From: JAXGZG01 sp050952065
GTDB lineage: Bacteria; Bacillota; Sulfobacillia; Fermentithermobacillales; Fermentithermobacillaceae
NCBI GenBank assembly: GCA_050952065.1
Contig: JBMNKF010000001.1
Span: 1 to 64,000 of the forward strand
Length of the DNA stretch: 64,000 bases
Direction: 5' to 3'
Within the stretch, counting starts at the first letter, position 1. Each line of letters opens with the position of its first letter. Of the stretch, positions 59,515-64,000 are shown in pieces. The translations under genes were made by a program, and so were the position numbers. Under the pieces are notes generated by a model that was not told the origin of the DNA, ran no database searches, and saw only the letters and a list, made by a program, of their open reading frames with translations.

Positions 59515-60860
59515 TCAGACAGGGACGTCCTGCCGAAGCCTATGAAGAAGTGCTGAGAGAAAACCCGTTCCCCGTGGTGTGCGGCAGAGTGTGTAATCAC
59601 CCCTGTGAAAGGCGATGCCGAAGGGCGCAGTTGGATGAACCTATCGCCATTCGTGAACTCAAGAGGTTTGCATCTGACTACGCTGCTAGCCTTAATGGGA
59701 CCAGGCCAATGCCCGTGAGAAAACCGTCCACCGGCAAGAAGGTTGGGATCGTTGGATCAGGTCCCGCAGGATTGACAGCGGCGTACTACCTGGCCTTGCA
59801 GGGACACTCAGTAACCGTTTTTGAGGCTCTTCCTGTGGCTGGCGGCATGTTGGCTGTGGGTATTCCTGATTACAGGCTTCCAAAAGATGCCCTCAAGAGG
59901 GACATCGAAGTGATCGCAAATCTTGGAGTAGAGATTCGCACCGGAACTAAGGTGGGTGTCGACATTCCTTGGGATGACCTCAGATCTCAGTACGATGCCG
60001 TGTTTGTTGCCATCGGAGCTCATAGAGACCAGCGTCTTGGTGTGCCCGGCGAAGACCTTGATGGGGTCATTCCAGGTGTGGAATTCCTCCGAGACCTTGC
60101 TCTAGGTAAGGGAGTTGACCTTAGGGGCAAGAAGGTCGTAGTCATGGGCGGCGGAAATGTGGCGATGGACGCGGCCAGATCGGCCAGAAGACTGGGAGCC
60201 GAGTCTGTCTCGGTCATATACAGGCGCAGCAAGGCAGACATGCCTGCTCTTAAGGAAGAAATCGATATGGCTGAGGCTGAAGGCATAGTCTTCAAGACAA
60301 TGGTTAACCCGAAGGCATTCAAAGGCAACGGGCGACTGGAATCGGTTACCTGCCTCAAGATGAGGCCCGGTGAGTATGATTCTTCGGGCAGGAAGAGGGC
60401 TATCGAGGTAGAGGGAAGCGAGTTTGATTTGCCTTGCGATGTGTTTGTTGCCGCTATTGGGCAGGTCAGTGAGGTTGAAGTGTTTGCTGCCGCCGGACTG
60501 GGCGCGGACAAGCGTACTCTGAAAGCCGATCCTAAGACCATGTCTACCAATGAACCAGGTGTTTTTGCTGGCGGCGACTGCACCAGTGGCCCCGCTACCG
60601 TAGTTGAGGCAATTGCCGCGGGCAAGAGAGCTGCGTCTTCCATAGACAAGTATCTTGGCGGGAGCGGCAATGTTGTTCCGGAACCCAAGCATGAACGCAA
60701 GCTGTCGGGTCCCGTTATGGAAGAGAAGATGCCAAGGTGTCACGGCAGAATGGCCTCTATGGAGGCACGCCTGAGCTCTTTCGATGAAGTGGAACTTGGA
60801 TATGACGCCAGGACAGCCCAGAGAGAGGCCGAGAGATGCCTGCGCTGCGATGTCAAATGA
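59448..60860 (+). CDS. GltD/NfnB-type FAD-NAD(P) oxidoreductase, probably the C-terminal half of HydB
   Basis: About 470 residues. An N-terminal 4Fe-4S domain (CKNTCPANVDAP, VCGRVCNHPCERRCRR) is followed by the FAD fold KVGIVGSGPAGLTAAYYLAL, the NAD(P)H fold VVVMGGGNVAMDAARSARRL and the closing NEPGVFAGGDCTSGPATVVE, as in glutamate synthase small subunit and NfnB. The final CLRCD motif is also typical. There is no ribosome site or good start; the open frame is continuous with HydB after a one-base repair. A flavin module fused to the diaphorase could give a second pyridine-nucleotide site, which would matter for electron bifurcation. Confidence 0.9.
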   Translation: MFDSPCKNTCPANVDAPIYIDLIRQGRPAEAYEEVLRENPFPVVCGRVCNHPCERRCRRAQLDEPIAIRELKRFASDYAASLNGTRPMPVRKPSTGKKVGIVGSGPAGLTAAYYLALQGHSVTVFEALPVAGGMLAVGIPDYRLPKDALKRDIEVIANLGVEIRTGTKVGVDIPWDDLRSQYDAVFVAIGAHRDQRLGVPGEDLDGVIPGVEFLRDLALGKGVDLRGKKVVVMGGGNVAMDAARSARRLGAESVSVIYRRSKADMPALKEEIDMAEAEGIVFKTMVNPKAFKGNGRLESVTCLKMRPGEYDSSGRKRAIEVEGSEFDLPCDVFVAAIGQVSEVEVFAAAGLGADKRTLKADPKTMSTNEPGVFAGGDCTSGPATVVEAIAAGKRAASSIDKYLGGSGNVVPEPKHERKLSGPVMEEKMPRCHGRMASMEARLSSFDEVELGYDARTAQREAERCLRCDVK

Positions 60861-60918
60861 GTACACGGGTATCTCATGGTCGGGTGAGCCCCAGTGAGCG
60901 TCGAACGGAGGGATATTG

Positions 60919-62718
60919 ATGAGTACTGTGACTCTCACAATTGACGGCAGAGAGGTAACGGTTCCAGCTGGGACATCGATTCTGGAAGCTGCCAAGAGCG
61001 TAGGTATAGAGATACCCACTCTCTGCTACTTGAAAGACATTAATGTCATCGGAAGCTGCAGGGTGTGCGTGGTAGAGGTCGAGAGAGCCAAGACTCTACA
61101 GGCTTCATGTGTCACTCCCGTTGCGGAGGGCATGGTAGTTCACACCAATAGCGCCAAAGTGAGAGCATCTCGCAAGATGATCGTAGAGATGATCCTATCG
61201 GATCATCCTTACGAGTGCGCTACCTGCCCCAGGAACCTCAATTGCGAACTGCAGTCGCTTGCCGAGAAGCTTGGCATAAGGGAAGTAAGGTTTGGGGGCA
61301 AGACTGCCGAACAGCCCGTGGATGATTCCACCCCTGCATTGGTCAGAGACCCGAACAAATGCATCCTGTGTCGGCGATGTGTCGCGGTGTGCGAGAACGT
61401 GCAAAGCGTAAGAGCCATAGGGCCATTGGGAAGAGGGTTTGAGACAGCTATCGCCCCCGCTTGGGGCGAACCAATGTCCGCAAGCCAGTGTGTTCAGTGT
61501 GGACAGTGCATTTTGGTTTGTCCCGTAGGCGCACTTCACGAGAAGGAGTATGTTGATGACATCTGGAAAGCTCTGGCAGATCCCACGAAGCACGTGATCG
61601 TCCAAACGGCTCCCGCCGTAAGGGTCAGTATAGGCGAGCCTTTCGGAATCGAACCGGGAAGTGTCAGCACCGGCAAGCTGGTAGCGGCTCTCCGGCGTCT
61701 CGGTTTTGCCAAAGTCTTTGATACGGACTTCACGGCCGATCTTACCATTATGGAGGAAGGCTCTGAGCTCCTTGATAGGATCAAGAACGGCGGCAAGCTA
61801 CCGCTGATCACTTCTTGCAGCCCTGGGTGGATCAAGTTCATGGAAGAGTTCTACCCCGATCTGGTTGAGAACGTATCGACATGCAAGTCACCTCAACAGA
61901 TGTTTGGGGCTTTGGCCAAGACTTACTATGCTGAGAAGGCCGGTATTGACCCTGCCGACATCGTCGTGGTGTCAATCATGCCTTGTACAGCAAAGAAGTT
62001 TGAGTGCCAGCGTCCAGAGATGAGTGCTTCGGGTTACCAAGACGTAGATTATGTGCTTACCGTTCGCGAACTGGCTAGCATGATCAAGCAGGCTGGCATA
62101 GATTTTAAGAATCTGCCTGACGAAGAGTACGACCCCCCGTTAGGCATCAGCACCGGCGCAGGCGTGATCTTCGGGGCCACAGGGGGCGTCATGGAGGCGG
62201 CTCTGAGGACTGCTTACGAGTTGTACACAGGAAAGACTCTGGCCAGCGTCGATTTTGAGAATGTCAGGGGCCTGGAAGGACTCAAGAAGGCAACTGTGGA
62301 TCTCAACGGTACTGAGCTCCGTGTTGCGGTGGCTCATGGCTTGGGTAACGCCAGGGAGCTCTTGGACAAAGTCAAGTCAGGTGAAGAGCAGTATCACTTC
62401 ATCGAGATAATGACGTGTCCCGGTGGATGCATTGGTGGCGGCGGTCAACCCATCCCCACCGATACAGAGATCAGGGCCAAGAGGATCAGCGCCATATACG
62501 AAGCGGATAAAAACCTTCCGCTGCGTAAGTCTCACGAGAACCCTGCGGTTAAGGAACTCTATGAGACCTACTTGGGTGAGCCTCTCGGTCACAAGTCTCA
62601 TGAGTTGCTCCATACCCATTACACCAAGCGGTCTCATCACGGCACAATGGTGGAGAAGATCGACCAAGGCGCTTGGGTGCTGGACAGAGTCGCCGGCGGA
62701 ACTGACAGCGACGATTAA
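60919..62718 (+). CDS. hydA: [FeFe]-hydrogenase catalytic subunit HydA, bifurcating type
   Basis: 599 residues. Cluster sites in order: [2Fe-2S] C36, C47, C50, C64; His-ligated 4Fe-4S H96, C100, C103, C109; two 4Fe-4S sites C148/151/154/158 and C191/194/197/201; H-cluster motifs TSCSPGW (around 298-304), MPCTAKK (C356) and TCPGGCIGGGGQP (C500, C504). The series and the STCKSPQQMFGALAKT region match HydA of trimeric NADH- and ferredoxin-linked hydrogenases. C-terminal SHENPAVKELYETYLGEPLG is normal. It reduces protons or oxidises H2 with electrons from HydBC. Start ATG 60919 has GGAGGG upstream. Maturases HydEFG are not in the window. Confidence 0.96.
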   Translation: MSTVTLTIDGREVTVPAGTSILEAAKSVGIEIPTLCYLKDINVIGSCRVCVVEVERAKTLQASCVTPVAEGMVVHTNSAKVRASRKMIVEMILSDHPYECATCPRNLNCELQSLAEKLGIREVRFGGKTAEQPVDDSTPALVRDPNKCILCRRCVAVCENVQSVRAIGPLGRGFETAIAPAWGEPMSASQCVQCGQCILVCPVGALHEKEYVDDIWKALADPTKHVIVQTAPAVRVSIGEPFGIEPGSVSTGKLVAALRRLGFAKVFDTDFTADLTIMEEGSELLDRIKNGGKLPLITSCSPGWIKFMEEFYPDLVENVSTCKSPQQMFGALAKTYYAEKAGIDPADIVVVSIMPCTAKKFECQRPEMSASGYQDVDYVLTVRELASMIKQAGIDFKNLPDEEYDPPLGISTGAGVIFGATGGVMEAALRTAYELYTGKTLASVDFENVRGLEGLKKATVDLNGTELRVAVAHGLGNARELLDKVKSGEEQYHFIEIMTCPGGCIGGGGQPIPTDTEIRAKRISAIYEADKNLPLRKSHENPAVKELYETYLGEPLGHKSHELLHTHYTKRSHHGTMVEKIDQGAWVLDRVAGGTDSDD

Positions 62719-62740
62719 CCACTGATAAGAGATACAAGAT

Positions 62741-62775
62741 AGAAGGCCCCCGAAGGAAACCTTTGGGGGCCTTCT
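62741..62775 (+). terminator. hairpin terminator after hydA
   Basis: GAAGGCCCCCGAAGG (62742-62756) pairs with CCTTTGGGGGCCTTC (62760-62774) over an AAA loop, with one G-U pair. It is a very stable stem followed only by TGTG, so termination is likely but not perfect. Confidence 0.75.
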
Positions 62776-62864
62776 GTGCTAACCCGGGTTTATCGTGTAC
62801 ACTCATTCTGAGCGGCGGTTGTACGGCATCTGTAATAATGCCCTACCTGTGGAGGCGAAGTCTA

Positions 62865-63827
62865 TTGAACGGGAAACGGGCGGTAGGATTCTTAGCGCTG
62901 ACCTGCATGAGCGGCGCCTTGTTCTACAACACCCTAGTCACAGCATTGCCCCTAAACACAACCGTGACTGTACTCATGACCATCGCCTGTGCGGGTCTTC
63001 TCCATGGGCTCTATCTGGAAAAAGACCTTTTGTACGCCGGAGGGGGACCTGCTGGGTTCGCCATCGCGGACCTGAAGGCCTTCTTGGCTGTGGTAGTGGG
63101 GTCTCTAGTCTCATACTACTTGAACGTGACATTGGGGCTGGGGGCCGTTTTGGGTGCAAGCCTTGTGGGATTAGTGGGCGCTGTAGTTGCGCCTGCCTAT
63201 GGGCCGCCCCTATACTGCGGTTCTTTCGTGGGTATGGCATCTCCCACGGTCTTGAGATTTCCCGCGTTTCTTCTCGCAATAGTGGGAGCAGGGATTATCT
63301 ATGTCTTGGCTCAAGATGTGTTCAACGGGTATGGCGGCAAACTTGGGACTATCGCTTGCGCAGGCTGTTGCCTTGCGTCGCTGGTGTCGGGCAGCACCTT
63401 CCTATCGTCTCCTGTTTCTTCTTGGGAAGGCGCTTGGCCTTCGATCTTAGTGGCAACGGCGGCAGCCGTCCTTTCGTACGTCATTAACGTACGACTTGCG
63501 TGCGGAGGTGTCATGGGATCTGCCCTGGTAGGTGTGGTAGGCGGCATAGTCTTGCCGGCTCTAGTACCTTCCGAAGGTATTCCCGGCATAGGTGTGACGC
63601 TGGCGACAGCTTGCCTATGTGGTTCCTTTACGGGAATGTCGGGCAAGAACCGGATCTCTCACGTGGCCCTCATGGCCCTCGCCGGTTCCCTTACGGGACT
63701 TGTGTTTGTTTACAGTGCTCCCGCCATGGCCGGCGCAGGCGGCAAACTGGGTACAACTGCTTTTGGATCCGCCATAGCCGTAAGCGCTTTGACAAGGGTG
63801 TTTTCAAAGCTTGTTAAGCCTTCTTAG
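62865..63827 (+). CDS. polytopic membrane protein rich in glycine
   Basis: About 320 residues with eight to nine spans, for example VGFLALTCMSGALFYNTLV, FLAVVVGSLVSYYLNVTLGL, ASLVGLVGAVVAPAYGPPLY and WPSILVATAAAVLSYVINV. Two similar halves are visible: GAVLGASLVGLVGAVVAPAY with CGSFVGMASPTVL, and GGVMGSALVGVVGGIVLPAL with CGSFTGMSGKNRI, implying an internal duplication. I place the start at TTG 62865 because GGAGG lies 11 bases upstream. No family is recognised; a transporter or channel fold with inverted or tandem repeats is likely. Confidence 0.8.
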   Translation: MNGKRAVGFLALTCMSGALFYNTLVTALPLNTTVTVLMTIACAGLLHGLYLEKDLLYAGGGPAGFAIADLKAFLAVVVGSLVSYYLNVTLGLGAVLGASLVGLVGAVVAPAYGPPLYCGSFVGMASPTVLRFPAFLLAIVGAGIIYVLAQDVFNGYGGKLGTIACAGCCLASLVSGSTFLSSPVSSWEGAWPSILVATAAAVLSYVINVRLACGGVMGSALVGVVGGIVLPALVPSEGIPGIGVTLATACLCGSFTGMSGKNRISHVALMALAGSLTGLVFVYSAPAMAGAGGKLGTTAFGSAIAVSALTRVFSKLVKPS

Positions 63828-63898
63828 GAGCACAGGCTCAGTACATCTTGATCGTTCGGGAAGACATGGCGCTATGTGAGATTTCGGAGGAGAGTGTG

Positions 63899-64000
63899 TT
63901 GCGCGACAGAAGAAGAGCGAAACGCTCTGGCGCCATGAGGATACATAGATTCGTGGTTCTCATCTGCGTGGCCATGGCCGTGACGCTTGCTATCAACGGT
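63899..64000 (+). CDS. start of a membrane-anchored or secreted protein, cut by the window end
   Basis: GGAGGAG precedes GTG-TTG; from TTG 63899 the product reads MLRDRRRAKRSGAMRIHRFV and continues VLICVAMAVTLAING at the edge. A basic head followed by a hydrophobic stretch is a signal peptide or anchor. It follows the glycine-rich membrane protein and may be cotranscribed. Identity cannot be told from 34 codons. Confidence 0.6.
   Translation, partial: MRDRRRAKRSGAMRIHRFVVLICVAMAVTLAING

Noticed and set aside
1..64000. CRISPR array or cas genes
   Set aside because: No regularly spaced direct repeats of suitable size and no Cas-like protein were seen.
1..64000. tRNA or rRNA genes as island attachment points
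   Set aside because: I recognised no cloverleaf with TTCGA-type T-loop and CCA end, nor conserved rRNA stretches. A tRNA search program would be needed to be certain.

Overview
The window reads as the chromosome of a strictly anaerobic Bacillota (Clostridia-like) bacterium. The support is a HydABC-type [FeFe]-hydrogenase operon, strong AGGAGG-type ribosome sites with frequent GTG and TTG starts, clostridial-style XRE/ImmA and large serine recombinase genes, and a tyrosine phenol-lyase very close in sequence to known bacterial enzymes. I cannot name the genus. Base composition is mosaic: about 1-13 kb and 17.2-22 kb are visibly AT-rich, the rest is GC-richer.

Region 1 (1-8.3 kb) is a nest of insertion sequences: two diverged copies of one IS21-type element in opposite orientation, an IS110-type element, and the remains of a third IS21-type element that itself abuts the last codons of a large serine recombinase. 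Region 2 (8.3-13.2 kb) is an AT-rich accessory island: a Phd-like/winged-helix protein, an unlisted 57-residue cysteine-rich protein, a GIY-YIG protein with a broken N terminus, a zinc-ribbon protein, a pRiA4b ORF-3-like protein, an HTH protein with a helicase-like stub, an AbrB-type protein and a short inverted-repeat element. Region 3 (13.2-26.1 kb) holds two IS3-type elements, a polysaccharide deacetylase, a second IS21 family (one truncated copy, one full copy interrupted by IS3) and, between these copies, an AT-rich island with a broken serine recombinase, a GmrSD-like (DUF262-HNH) protein and an XRE-ImmA pair with matching palindromic operators.

Region 4 (26-30.5 kb) is decaying sequence: remnants of a ferredoxin and a racemase, a NERD-helicase whose Walker A is out of frame, and a frameshifted ABC transporter. 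Region 5 (30.7-43.9 kb) looks like a peptide and aromatic amino-acid use locus: a five-part Dpp/Opp-type importer, a fumarate reductase-like flavoprotein with a ferredoxin partner, an M42 aminopeptidase, an amidohydrolase, two FCD-GntR regulators and tyrosine phenol-lyase. Peptide uptake, hydrolysis, tyrosine cleavage to phenol, pyruvate and ammonia, and reductive disposal of electrons would fit together, but that is inference.

Region 6 (44-49.5 kb) has a CobW-type GTPase, a COG1964-type radical SAM protein, an Imm5-like protein, a DUF3784-like membrane protein, and a DUF134-NifX-like pair behind twin palindromes. Region 7 (49.6-53.4 kb) is a complete potABCD polyamine importer. Region 8 (53.7-62.8 kb) is a hydrogenase operon: ECF-type membrane protein, a fused ATPase/ferredoxin/HydS-like sensor, DRTGG-like protein, HydC, a free histidine-kinase-type ATPase, a [2Fe-2S] protein, a NuoF-type subunit that appears to have been fused to a GltD-type flavoprotein but is split by one missing base, and HydA. 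A membrane protein and the start of a further gene close the window.

A recurring feature is single-base frameshifts (at about 9.05, 16.6, 17.45, 26.13, 27.17/27.25, 28.93, 37.08, 44.14 and 59.42 kb). Some lie in remnants, but several hit otherwise well-conserved genes, so draft-assembly indels are a real alternative to biological decay.
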